Shown piece by piece: positions 52,563 to 64,000 of a stretch of DNA of 64,000 nt. The DNA is from Ziziphus jujuba (lineage: Eukaryota > Streptophyta > Magnoliopsida > Rosales > Rhamnaceae): contig NC_083385.1 of NCBI RefSeq assembly GCF_031755915.1, positions 15,149,001 through 15,213,000 of the forward strand. The letters are read 5' to 3'. A program made the translations under genes and the position numbers. The notes beneath the pieces are model-generated. The model saw only the letters and a program-made list of their open reading frames with translations, was not told where the DNA came from and ran no database searches. Each line of letters begins with the position of its first letter. Position 1 is the first letter of the stretch.

Positions 52563-55439
52563 ATGGTGAAAGCAGCAGAACAAGAGCATCCGATTCCAGC
52601 CACCGGATTAGCAGCCCGAGATTCTTCTGGTGTTCTCTCTCCCTTCAATTTCTCCCGGAGGTTCGTTTTTACAAATTCAAAATCATTTCAAAGTGTTTCT
52701 CACTAATGTGTATGTTTAATATTTCAAGCAAAAAGAAGAAAAAAAAAAAGAAAACCAAAAAATATGAACATTAATGTTACCAAAGGAGCTATGTATTTGC
52801 ATTTCATATGTTATGTGCTTCAAAATAATATTTGCATTTATTAATATATTTTGTTGAACTTGAAGAGTAAAAATGGTGGATTTTTTTTTTTTTGGGTAAA
52901 TAAAAATGGTGGAGTTGATATTGCAAAGTATTGCTGTAAACTGGGATGAGGATTGAGTTAATTATTTTCAATTGGTTTATAACCCTTTTCGAATCAGAAA
53001 TGCCTGTACTTTTTGGCTTTACCACTTTTTTAGCTTTCATTTATATTTTGGGAATCTAAAATATTCTTTGATTTATTTGTTATTTTTTCATTTATAAATT
53101 TTCTAAAATATAAAAATAAAAATTTATTGGATTTCAGGGAAACAGGAGAGAGGGACGTAAGATTCCGGGTGTTGTACTGTGGGATATGCCATTCCGACTT
53201 GCACATGGCCAAAAACGAATGGGGCACTTCTATCTACCCTATTGTCCCGGGGTAATATATCTCTCTCTACACCTTTAATTCTTTTTAATTTTTACTCATT
53301 TTAGAGAAATTAAAATACTAAAATAAATAGTCACTTATCATATAATCCTTCTATATTTTTATTCCCTATATAGGTAAACTGTGCATGGCATAAGTAAATA
53401 AAATCACACACATATACATATACATACATACATACATATATATATATATACTTAGAGACATAATTCACCTAATTTTAGTGGCCTATAAACCTGTTTATTA
53501 TGCTTTTTAAAAGAAGCGAGTCAACTAGAGTACCAAAAAGTAAGATTTTGTACAGAAAATGTCAAAATTAAAAAAAATTAAATGTTAAATTTCTTGATAA
53601 TAGCCAAATATTTTGAAAAATAATTTATAAGATATTGATTTTTAAAAAAAAAATTAAATACCCAATTCTCAAAAATTAATTTGTCTTTAAATTTCAATTC
53701 TTCTGAAATGAAGCCTAATAGAAAACAAATCTTCACCTACCACCATATCACTGCTATTGTGCCAGCTTCTGTTTTGATAAATATTATCATAAACCGGTTT
53801 ATTTGGACCGTATATTTGTTGAATGGAAAAAACAGTGCTATGTCTGCCCTGCTTATTGTACAAGGAACATAATTATTAATTATTGGCTACAATTTGGCTT
53901 TTTTTTAAAAATAAAAATAAAAAAAATAAAAATAAAAAAGGGGCCTCCCTATCCACGTGCTACTTGGGTTTGGGTGATTGTACCTTACGAGCCTCTCTTT
54001 TCAACTTGGGTACAATGTGCATTGACGTTAAGAATTAACGTCGACTTTAGTAATTTGATTTATTTTATTGTTTTCGATTTTTTAACTTACGGGAATTTTT
54101 CTGATAAAGATTCAGTGTTGGAATCAATCCAAATCCAATATTGAAAATAATAATAATAATAAGAATAATTCTTCCGAGAATTCTCTATGGTAGGCACCCT
54201 ACGGATGTATATTATTTTTGTGAATTAATTAACACACAGCTTGATTGGGTTTCCCTTGATCACTTTCTAAGTCCTAACCACTATTCAATATTGTAACTCG
54301 ACTGGGCAAAAATGCAGGCATGAAATTGTTGGTGTGGTGACAGAGGTGGGTAACAAAGTCCAAAAGTTCAAAGTTGGGGACAAAGTTGGTGTGGGATGCA
54401 TGGTTGGAGCTTGCCATTCATGTGAAAGCTGCAAAAACAACCTTGAGAATTACTGCCCCAATATGATACTCACTTATAGTGCTAAGTACCATGATGGAAC
54501 TATAACCTATGGAGGTTACTCCGACCACATGGTGGCCAATGAGCACTATGTAGTCAGAATTCCGGATGGCCTACCTCTTGATGCAGGGGCTCCTCTGCTC
54601 TGTGCTGGGATTACAGTCTACAGCCCATTGAAGTACTTTGGACTTGATAAACCCGGTATCAATGTTGGTATAGTTGGCCTTGGTGGACTAGGACATGTTG
54701 GCGTGAAATTCGCCAAGGCTATGGGGGCTAATGTTACTGTGATTAGTACCTCAATTAACAAGAAAGAGGAAGCTTTGGGAAAACTAGGCGCTGATTCATT
54801 TTTGGTGAGCCGCGATCAAGATCAGATGAAGGTATGCATTACAATTTTAGAAACAAATTGTGTTTGATGAATTTAGGGGGATAGTTTTACTTAATTGTGC
54901 AATTTTATTTTTCTTTATTATTATTATTTTTTTCCTTATGATGTCTTTGATTCTTGTTGGGAAGGCTGCTATTGGCACATTGGACGGTATCATTGACACT
55001 GTTTCGGCAGTACATCCTCTACCGCCTTTGATTGGTCTGTTGAAGTCTCATGGAAAGCTTGTTATGGTTGGTGCACCAGAGAAGCCACTTGAGCTACCAG
55101 TTTTTACTTTGATCGCTGGTCAGTATATATATATATATATAAGCATACTATATATCAGAGAATGCTACATAAGCATTTATGTAGTTTTTGTATGACAGAA
55201 AATTATTAACAAAATCTAATTATGGTATGGCAGGAAGGAAAATAGTAGCTGGTAGTGGCATTGGAGGCATGAAGGAAACACAAGAGATGATTGATTTTGC
55301 AGCCAAACACAACATAACAGCTGATATTGAGCTTATTCCTGCTGATTATGTCAACACTGCCATGGAGCGTCTTGCGCGAGCAGATGTTAAATACCGATTT
55401 GTTATTGACGTTGGAAGCACATTGAAATCTAGCTATTGA
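52563..55439 (+). CDS. Cinnamyl-alcohol-dehydrogenase-like protein (copy G)
   Basis: This is the closest paralogue of F. Exons: 52563-52660, 53138-53251, 54318-54831, 54965-55118, 55234-55439 (stop TGA). The protein is 361 aa with residue numbering identical to F. Catalytic zinc ligands C50, H72 and C166, structural Cys 103, 106, 109 and 117 ('[15 protein letters not shown]') and 'GLGGLGH' are all kept. It shares the Trp-to-Leu change in '[10 protein letters not shown]'. Differences from F are scattered and conservative; the less common ones are Gly for Ala after 'GLGGLGHV' and 'FTLIAG' for 'FPLLMG' at the end of exon 4. There are no lesions, so it is probably functional. Sub- or neo-functionalisation relative to F is possible but cannot be judged from sequence. 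Confidence 0.93.
52868..52913. mobile_element. Tail-only poly(T) insertion with 13-bp target duplication
   Basis: This lies in intron 1 of G. Perfect 13-bp repeats 'taaaaatggtgga' at 52868-52880 and 52901-52913 enclose only 20 bp, T13 followed by 'gggtaaa'. On the minus strand this is 'tttaccc' plus A13, matching the 3' end of the window's SINE-like family. No body is present. Confidence 0.7.
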
Positions 55440-55671
55440 TTAATGTTTAGATTTTGTTCATCTTGGTATTGACCATGACCAATTCCGAGACAAGAGTATG
55501 GAGATGAGTTTTATAGCTGTCCCTGTTTTCATTGTGTAGTATATAGTATTTGTATTTTGTGAAATATTGTTCAAACAACAATATGAACGAGAACCAGTGT
55601 GTGAGATTTTAGATTCAAATCAGCCAATAGTACTAATAATTAAAAAAAATCAATTTGTTTGCTGTCAGATG

Positions 55672-55696
<25 letters not shown>

Positions 55697-55702
<6 letters not shown>

Positions 55703-56045
55703 ACTGGGGCAGAGAGGAGATTCCTCGGCTGGAAAACGAGGGAGGGCATGGATTACCCATTTCCCCCATTATTAAAAAAAATAATAATAATATTGTAAAT
55801 ATTTTTTTAACCAAAAAATAAATATTTTTAAAAATATATTATATATTCATAAAATTTATTCATAATTATTAGTATAATTATTTAAGTATAAAAATATATA
55901 AAATATATTTCATTAACAATATATATAAATGAGACGGACGGCAGGGAGTATAATCTCTATCTTTGCATCGACAGCGACTCCAGTATGGGAATTTTTGTTC
56001 CGTTTCCTTGTCGATTCCCCATTTAATTAGAGATTTCCCCTTTCG
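55697..56045. mobile_element. Possible non-autonomous element with GC-rich ends and AT-rich centre
   Basis: About 60 bp of G-rich sequence ('ggggcagagaggag', 'cgagggagggcatgg') is followed by about 170 bp of almost pure AT and then about 120 bp rich in 'ttcccc'/'gattcccc' words. The same architecture is seen in the hAT-type MITE at 22,520-23,054. The 3' flank of F lacks this block, so it is a unit-specific insertion. Termini and target duplication could not be defined. Confidence 0.35.
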
Positions 56046-59000
56046 TTAGAACAAAGATTGGAGAATATGGGGCAAGACCCATTAATCTTGCTACCAAATT
56101 TGGTGTTTTTGCCCCTGAAGAACTACTGAATCTAAGCATAAATCATTTGAAGCTGTTTTGTTTCATTTGTCTTAATTTTAATACCCATTCAGATACACAA
56201 ACATAAAGTAATCGTCGAAATGGCATTAATTTACAAAATCAATAATTAATTTTTAAAAAGGAAGATAGAATTAATCTTCAAAAAAGTAGATAGCGTTTCT
56301 CAATCCATCAGCAAAGGAAGATTTTGGTCCTGATTTTAAACCATTAATACATATATATGTTGCAAATGAAAAAAAGAAAAAAAAAAAGAGAAAAGGCCCA
56401 CTGTTCGAAAAACATGGTATCTTGGAAAAAGTTGGTCTACCACCAGAACTTTTGTGCCCAATTTCCTTGAGCGTTTCAAAACTTTCAATCTCTGAATAAA
56501 TAGATATGAAACTTTGGGGAACGGAAAACAGAAAGTTGATGGATGTAAAAAGACTTTTTTACCCTTACATTAAAGTCACGTGCATATGCTAACTCTTTTA
56601 AAAATTTTGACAAAATATTGAAAAAGAGCCGGTAATATGATATTTTGATAAGTTCAAAATGTAAAATGTTAAAAAAAAAAAAAAAAATTAAAGGTGCTGC
56701 AAAATACTAATTTTTACAAAATTCAGATGGAGTATACTAATTTTTTAATATTTTATAAATATATTTTCTAAAAATATTTAGATCATTAAAGAAAATTATA
56801 CAAAAAATATAATACACTGTATATTTTTAAGAATTTTTTTTTTATTACAACGGATACTTTTGTAGTTATATTTTTAAATCTATCTAATTGTCATTAAGAG
56901 AAATTTTTAAAAAAATGTAATGTAATATATCCATTATACAAAATAAAGTTGCTAAAAATGAATGGCTGTAAAAATAGTTAAAGTAACATAGGTTTCTAGA
57001 AAGGCAAAAATCAACCACAAGTTAAGTTGGTGAATTAAACCACACAAAAATCGACTCTACCACTCTATAGGTACGTACGAGCTTTTGCTTATGTAATTGT
57101 ACTCAACCATTAGCTACTTTTACAAAAGTGATTTTCTTATTCCTTTTCCTAACCCGTTTACGCAATCTCCTCTTTGGAAAAATTTCTAGTACTCTTCGAG
57201 TACTGACCATTCAGGACTACTGGCAGTCTCTGACTGCCACATGTATCAAATTTCCACGTCAGAACCAGCTTCCTTTTCCTCTCCGTCTCTCCAAAACGCC
57301 GTTCGTCTACTGTATCTGTTTCTGAAACAAAACCCCACCCACCAAAGAGAGCAAAAAATATTCATGTCAAAAGGGTTCATTGTTTCCCTTCTTGCTCCTT
57401 CTCCATGTCTTGCCTTCACCAAAATAGGTTTCCAGTGGAAATTTTTAATCCTATGCATATATCGTCAATTACCTAACAGAAGAATATAAAAAAGTGATAA
57501 GTGTATTTCAAACAGCTTCCTCTTTGAATCAAACAGAATTGTAAATGGCATTAGATTCTGACGTGGAAATTGATACACGTGGTAGACAGAGAATGGCAGT
57601 AGTATTGAGTGGTCAGTACTCCGGGAGTACTAGAATTTTTCCCTCCTCTTGCAACATATATTTTCCAAATTCTATCTTACCAATTATCCGATGCCAGTTG
57701 TGTCCCTCTAAGTCTTCTTTCAATTAAATCCTAAAACATCCAAGTGTATCCTACCTATTTTGCCCAATCAAACCAAAAGCTATTTTATTCTAATAGTCAA
57801 CAACCCAAAAACTATCAGTAAGAAAATATTCAGGTTTAAATCACACAATTTAAAAAAAAAAAAAAAAAAATCTGATTCAGAATTTACACGTGGGTTTTAC
57901 ACTGTGGAAGAGTTTTTTTTTTTTTTTTTTTTTTTCTGTTCATTTTCCAAAGTCAATGTGGTCCCTCTCGGCTGCCATATAATTGCCCGTACTATTACTA
58001 GATTGAGCACCAGACCTGAACTGAGGTTCCTTCCATTACAAATTTCTTCTAAAGCTTGAAAGAAATGCGGATTAGCACAGAAAATCTGGCAGGAAGTATT
58101 TGATATTTAAAATGGAACAAAACTCAAATTTCTGTATGTCATTAAAACAGGACTCTCTTTAATTTAAAGAAAAAAGATCTCTAAGGCTGGTTCACAGCCC
58201 TATTTTAGATAGATAGGGAAAAAGTAGATGTTAGATATCGATTCCTCATATCCATATTGACAATGCACATTATTAAAAAAAAAAAAAAAAAAAAAATTGC
58301 AAAAAAAAAAAAACAGTCAAAAAAAAAATAATAATAAAGTGTCTTACTTTTGAGTTTGTCTTTCTATTATTGTGCCTATTTATCCATATGAAGTATTCTA
58401 TATCGATTCTTCATATATATTCAAATTAAAATGTTACGAACAGAAATTTGTTATCTTGCCATTTATTAACTCCACAGCCACTAGGCTTTTAATCTGCCAT
58501 TATTTCCTCTACAATGATCCTGAAACACCACATGCACAATATAAAATACATAAATAAATAAATGAAAAACACTACAATGGGGACAAAAACATCCTTTTGC
58601 TTTTAAAGGTAAGAACAAATCTTAGGTTGTTTTAGGGAAACGGAATGTAAATTTTTGGAGAAATTACATTTGTATTCTATAAGCTTTATCTATATTTTAA
58701 CTTGACATATTAGTTTAAAAATATTCACTTACACTTTTATAGGAATGTATATGATTTTATTTTGAATGGTGTAAATGTGATGATGAAGAAAATAGAGTCT
58801 TTTGTAACTAGCAAGGAAGTCGATGATGGTTTTTTAAAGAATTAATTGCACTTTAATACTTTTCTGTTCGGAAAAATTATATTTTTAATTTTCAAATTTG
58901 AAATATTTCACTTTAAATTTTTAAAATTTAATTTGTTTCATCTTTGTTGAATTGGATTTTTCAGCAAATGATGACACCACAAAAAAACTTACTTATAGCT

Positions 59001-59072
59001 ACAAATTGCCTAGCAACAAATAAAAATTTGTTACTGTGTACAGGTTAAGTGTGACAAAAATAGTTTTGAGTT

Positions 59073-60047
59073 GAATTTGCTGTAGCTCCTTATGAGGCTA
59101 CTGCACAGCATGGATGCCTGTCCAGCCTTGAAATAGAAAATGGTGGAATTGAGGCTGTGATTACGGAGGATAATGATCTAGAGGCATATGGTTGCCAAGC
59201 TGTAAGAACCTCCTCACAACTTTCATTTGATGCTGATGGAGGTCTAGTACTCTACCGATTGACTTATTTTTCATTATCATTGAAATTATTGGTTGTGTTT
59301 TATCGTGATTTTCATTGTTTCCAAGCTTTAAGATAGATCAATACGGCATTGATGAAGAGATAGATATAGACTAACATTTTTGACTTTATGGCTCTTAAAC
59401 CTTCCTTTCAAAGTTTTAGTAAGGAATTGTTCTGTGAGGTGACCGCATCACTTTGAGTTTCCTTTTGTTTGTAGCTTTAAAAAGTGTAACCATCAGTTGA
59501 AGCAGTAACAAAGTTTTACACCATGAAGAAATTATCTTGGAAAATAATGTGGGTCAATATACCAAATAATCATATCATGCATTGTTCTTCCAATCATCTC
59601 ATGTAGTCCCATCTTGCACCACCAGTTTTTCTTTTTCTGAAATTAATTTGCTTTTTTCATTGGAAAAATGAAAATATGTGCCAAGTATCTTATCTATTTC
59701 TATGGTCATGAGAACGAAACAGCCTCAGTGGCTTTTGTAAACATTTTTGGAATAAAAATCTACTTGAATCTGCCAATTACAGGTATTTATATTTCTTTGC
59801 TGGATGTGATTTTCTTCTTTGTTCCTGGGATTGGTATTGCAAAAGCTTTTGCCTTTGTTTGTAAGCATCGGAACTTAGAACTTGTAAGTATGCTCTCTTG
59901 TCTTCTATTGTAGTTCTCCTAATGTTGCTGATGTTTCTGACTGAGACATGTTGGTCGGATGTTTGCAGCTTTTATCAGTTTTGAAATTTGAGAAGGGAAA
60001 TCATTCATCGCAGCAGTTTCAGTTTTCCAACACGCTCAAATGTCTGT
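59073..60047 (+). pseudogene. EXO1: EXO1-like gene fragment, copy in unit 2
   Basis: This is the duplicate of the fragment at 48,583-49,450 and in places is better preserved. About 59,073-59,203 has 'VAPYEA', 'SLEIENGGIEAVITEDND' and 'AYGCQAV'. About 59,325-59,435 has 'KPSFQSF'. The block 59,783-59,884 has 'VPGIGIAKAFAFVCKHRNLE' with acceptor AG before it and donor GT after it. The block from 59,969 has 'LLSVLKFEKGNHSS', then degrades, although 'ttttccaacacgctcaaatg' is still recognisable. Stops and frameshifts interrupt it (for example 'tagactaac' near 59,370). Only the internal XPG-I and helix-two-turn-helix exons exist. It is non-functional. Confidence 0.82.
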
Positions 60048-60540
60048 ACGTATAGATAAGGCGAGGACTATCTAATTAGAAATTGGAACACATAAATATA
60101 TTCTCATATATAAACACATATGTGCAATTGGGAAATCTAAATAGAGGTCTTATATATATCTTCAATTTTTATATGTAGAATTCATTTTATGATTCAGATC
60201 TAGAAATTTTGGCCAGGGGCCAAGATTAAAATGCTAATGTTTTAGCGAAGTCAACATCTACATACTCCCCTACTAATGGGCTGAGTTTGAAGCACGTTAA
60301 CTTGGATAGAGATAAAAATATTATAATAGAAGATACAAATTATACTCCATACATTATTTATTTATTTATTTATTTTTATGCTTGAAGTAAGAGATTTGAA
60401 TTCCAAATTATTGTTAAAAAAACCATGGCTTTGCTATTGGTTGTTGCCTCCACAAATCAAATTTTAAATCTTAAAAAAAAATTTATTCCATATAATAAGT
60501 TAAAAGTATTCATTAATTAAAGAAATAAATAGAAGTAGCA

Positions 60541-60661
60541 TTCCTGAGTCTAGCCTTGTGGTAAAACCACTAAAATGCACCTTCTACTCTAAAGTTCAAA
60601 TCTTGACCTGAATGAAAATCCTCTCTCTTTCAAGTTGTAACCAAAAAAAAAAAAAAAAAAA
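60541..60661 (+). mobile_element. SINE-like element, copy in unit 2
   Basis: The head 'tagccttgtggtaaaacc' resembles a pol III A box, 'gttcaaatc' (60594-60602) resembles a B box, and the 3' end is 'caagttgtaacc' plus A19. It is the counterpart of 49,934-50,050. Pol III boxes were judged by eye only. Confidence 0.55.
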
Positions 60662-61037
60662 TTGTAAACATTACTAATTACTAAATTAATTAAGATATAC
60701 ATTTTATGTTAATAGCAAAATTAAAAATATAAAAATATACATAAAATAAAAAAACAACAACTTAAAATTCTATTGAAACAAAAATATAATATTAAGTGCA
60801 AAGTTAAAAAGGTCAAACACATATATATATGAAAAGAATTATCAAAAGTTTAATTCATAAAAAAATTTTTTTAATTAAAATGCAAATACAAAACTACAAC
60901 ATTTATTAACTATTTCATTATAAAATATCAAATATTTTACATTATTTTCATGATAAATAAGTGATTTAAAAGCTTAAAAATTAAATTTAGAAGGTCAATA
61001 TATTATATTTTAGAATTTGATGTTATCTATTTACATT

Positions 61038-61215
61038 TTTTTTTTTTTTGGGGGCCAACTATAATTCCATTAAAAATATGTACATAAAATAAGAGGGGGA
61101 TTTCAAAACTTTTGGGGGCCCCGGTCGCCCGCCCATTGGATCCACATCTGCGCATCAGCTCCTAAAATTCTATACAAAATCTAGGTACCTAAGCTGGGCG
61201 CGCTCTTATAAGGTG
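61038..61215 (-). mobile_element. 5'-truncated LINE (L1-like) 3' end
   Basis: On the minus strand the tract before the A tail translates as '..PKSFEIPLLFYVHIFNGI' and continues 'IVGPQK' directly into poly(A). This resembles the C-terminus of plant L1 ORF2 proteins as I know them. The segment is much GC-richer than its surroundings and is missing from the matching position of unit 1 (about 50,410), so it inserted after the duplication. The upstream limit is approximate. Confidence 0.55.
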
Positions 61216-61640
61216 AATTTAATGGTTTTACTGTATATATATATTTTTTTTCAATCAATGAATTGTTTAAGAGTTTAAATTTAAAATTTTATATAGTTTA
61301 TGAGATTTTTCATGTTTATTTTTTAAATAATATTTTAATATGTTATTAAATTCATATTAAACCATTTATTAATTTTTAAATTTAACCATTAAAATGATGC
61401 AAAAGTTTATGATGTCATTAAGTCAACCTCATTAATCCCAATTTTTAATAAATATATTAACTAAGTATAAGTTTATTCAGTACAAAAGGAGTGGTCTATT
61501 TTTTTCAAATAGAATTTTAATACATTATTAGATTTATATTATATATTTTTTTAATTTTTTAATTTTAAATATTGAAGCAATTCAATGGCATACAGTGGAG
61601 GAATTAATAATAAAGCTATTAAGTTAATCTGAAATGAACT

Positions 61641-61783
<143 letters not shown>

Positions 61784-63842
61784 ATACACAATGAGGCTCA
61801 TCTAAAGATATTTTCAACCTTGTAAATTCAGGATAAGTAGACTCGGTTATTTAGAGCCTATGATATATAATCCAATGCTTTTAGATGATCAAGATTATTT
61901 ATATTCCACTTAAAAAATCAAGAATATCCTTAATTAAACTAAATTTTATATATATATATATATGCATACAGTTACACCAAATATTTACTGTGTGGCTAAT
62001 AATAAATGATTTGTTAAACCGTATTGAAAAAAATAAAAAAATAAAAAAATAACTATAAAACCATATATATATATATTACAAAATTATCTTCAATTAGAAT
62101 GGAAAAATATTTTGAGCTTGAAAAACTTTTTCAATTAAAAACACTTAAAATAATAAATAAATTTCCAGTTGAATAATATTGAAGTCTATGGTATTCATTT
62201 TGATAACGACTAATGAACCGTTAATAGATATTTAGAGCAGTCAAAATTCAATAAAAGACTTGAATAATTTTTTTTTTAAATATTTTTATTTATCATCACT
62301 AGTTCTATGTGACAAATCTTAAATGGGATATTAAATTTTATTATTTTTTAAACTAAAATTTTAAAAGTAAGGTTTTTAATCATAAGTATTTAAATTATTA
62401 TTTGAGATATATAAATTTCACTTTACCAATAATTATAAATAGTCATTTTTTTTATTAGTATTACAACTCGGGATCATCCAAATAAAAATTCAAACTTTAA
62501 ATCTCCAAATGTTGTTTTAGTGGTTTTAGTACTGGGCGAAGTCTAAGAGTACAAGATTTGAATAAGACTTTGCCATAAGTTTTGTACAAGAATTGAATTA
62601 GACGGAACTTTCTACAATAGATCTATTGCAACCAAAAAAATATGAGAAACTCCCATTAGTTGTCTCACTCAGTACGTCAGCATTAATTGGCCCCAAACTT
62701 AGCCTTATTAAGCCCATGTTATGCGTCCATATCTTCTCAACTAAAATTGGTAGGTTGGCCAAAATCCAAAACACCATTAAATTCATGTGATTTTTTTTTT
62801 GGCTACCCAAGAAAAAGAAAGGCCCACGTCTACAAATGGAAAATCTATCAGGAAAAAAGAAAATATCGAAATGACAGAAACGAGTAGCTCCGAAGGTAAA
62901 GTTATTTTCAGGGTAGAAGAAAAAATCACATATTCCTGAGACTTTATGACCAAAAAAAAATTATAGAGCGCACAGTAGGACCCATTTGATGTATTTTTTT
63001 TTCTGTGTTTGGAGACCATAAGGTCTCGAGTGCACCAAATTTTCATTTTAGGGTAAATATCATTATAACATAAGTTTAAGGAAAAAAATATCAGTACAAA
63101 TTTTTTATATTTTGCTTTTGTTTCAATATAACCCCATCATTAAAGCTCTTATACAAAAAATTAGAATTTAACTCATTTACCCCTCCTTTGCCTTTTTTTA
63201 TTTTTTATTTTTTTCATTTATATATATATATATATATATATGATTTCAAAGAACATTAAAAAAAAAAAACAAAAGAAAAAAGGAAACAAACACATACATA
63301 AATATATATATATATATATATATATATGGCAAGTCTATGATGCGGATCTGCATGTGGACAGACTTTATTATAGCATTACCCTATGTATATATATATACAT
63401 ATTTCTTCTAAAATTACCTAATATTTAAAATATTAGTGCTGAAATCCACCTTCTCCAGTTTATCTAAAAAAAATAAAGCAGTAAGTTATATATAATAATA
63501 ATGATTAACTCAAATACAAATTCAAGAATTAAGTTTAATAGATTTGAAACTCTTTATTTTCTTAAAAAAAAAGGAAAAGTTAATTATGAGTTTGATCATC
63601 TTATTTTTATTTATTAATTTTCATAATTCTTTATCTTTTAAAATAGATAAAACAAAATTCATTAAAGAAAGGATAAATAGGTCAAATTTTATCTTTATCA
63701 TTAAAAATTTTAAAAAATAATGCAACATCCGAAGAAAAATGAAATATAAAATAATATATTAATATTTTTCATAATAAAAATGTAATATTAAAAAAATAAT
63801 AATATATAAAGTATTATATTGATATTTACTCTCGTTTTTAAT

Positions 63843-64000
63843 GTAGCATCTCTCACTAATAGCTCATACCATACGTCATCATTGCCACGAAACTTGCATT
63901 ATAAATACCACCAACCTCTCCACTGCTGTCATGCCAATTCTCTCTCACATCACTCTGATCGATCGCATTCCCTTCCGCATTCTATCTTCACCATTTCCTA
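63843..64000 (+). promoter_or_regulatory. Promoter and 5' leader of an eighth dehydrogenase copy (H), cut by the window edge
   Basis: The sequence is nearly identical to 52,333-52,490 upstream of G, including 'atacgtcatcattgc' and TATAAATA at 63900-63907 with the same 27-bp spacing from ACGTCA (63873), and 'accaacctctccactgctg'. In F and G the start codon lies 132-166 bp after the TATA box, so the H start should be within about 100 bp beyond the window end. Confidence 0.88.

Noticed and set aside
60541..60661. True tRNA gene
   Set aside because: Only A- and B-box-like stretches are visible. No acceptor stem or cloverleaf can be folded by eye, and an A tail follows, so a SINE-like element fits better.

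Overview
This is a window of plant nuclear DNA, most likely from a dicot. It is very AT-rich, full of (TA)n and poly(A)/poly(T) tracts, and its genes are split into many short exons with GT..AG introns. All genes I can support lie on the + strand. The exons were found by aligning paralogous copies inside the window and keeping the reading frame across introns. I cannot name the species.

Region 1 (1-17,076) is a rhamnogalacturonate lyase cluster (polysaccharide lyase family 4, pectin backbone cleavage). It holds a 5'-truncated copy with open 3' exons (about 1,215-3,469), a relic that keeps only the promoter region and exon 2 (about 5,750-8,170), and a full 16-exon gene (9,870-17,076). The full gene appears to lack one base at the exon 12/13 junction.

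Region 2 (18,977-64,000) is a tandem array of zinc-dependent, cinnamyl-alcohol-dehydrogenase-like genes of the mannitol dehydrogenase/ELI3/sinapyl-alcohol-dehydrogenase-like class. All share one five-exon structure. In order they are A (18,977-22,470, intact, extended at both ends), B (26,291-27,922, intact), C (about 30,620-32,848, dead), D (33,229-35,139, nearly complete but frameshifted), E (about 35,895-38,720, a few relics), F (42,970-46,317, intact) and G (52,563-55,439, intact). The promoter and 5' leader of an eighth copy, H, run off the right edge (about 63,843-64,000). F, G and the start of H sit in units of about 9.6 and 11.5 kb that were duplicated with their flanks. The two complete flanks carry the same decayed fragment of an exonuclease 1 (EXO1)-like gene.

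Mobile DNA is common but small: a tRNA-derived SINE-like family, poly(T)GG tail-only insertions with target-site duplications, one hAT-type MITE with a perfect 8-bp duplication, a second MITE in a lyase intron, a LINE 3' end and a hAT-like remnant.

Functionally, both families can act on cell-wall polymers (pectin cleavage; reduction of aldehydes, possibly phenylpropanoid ones). Adjacency alone does not show that they work together. The clearest themes are gene birth and death in two neighbouring tandem families, and retroposition footprints that can be dated by comparing paralogues.
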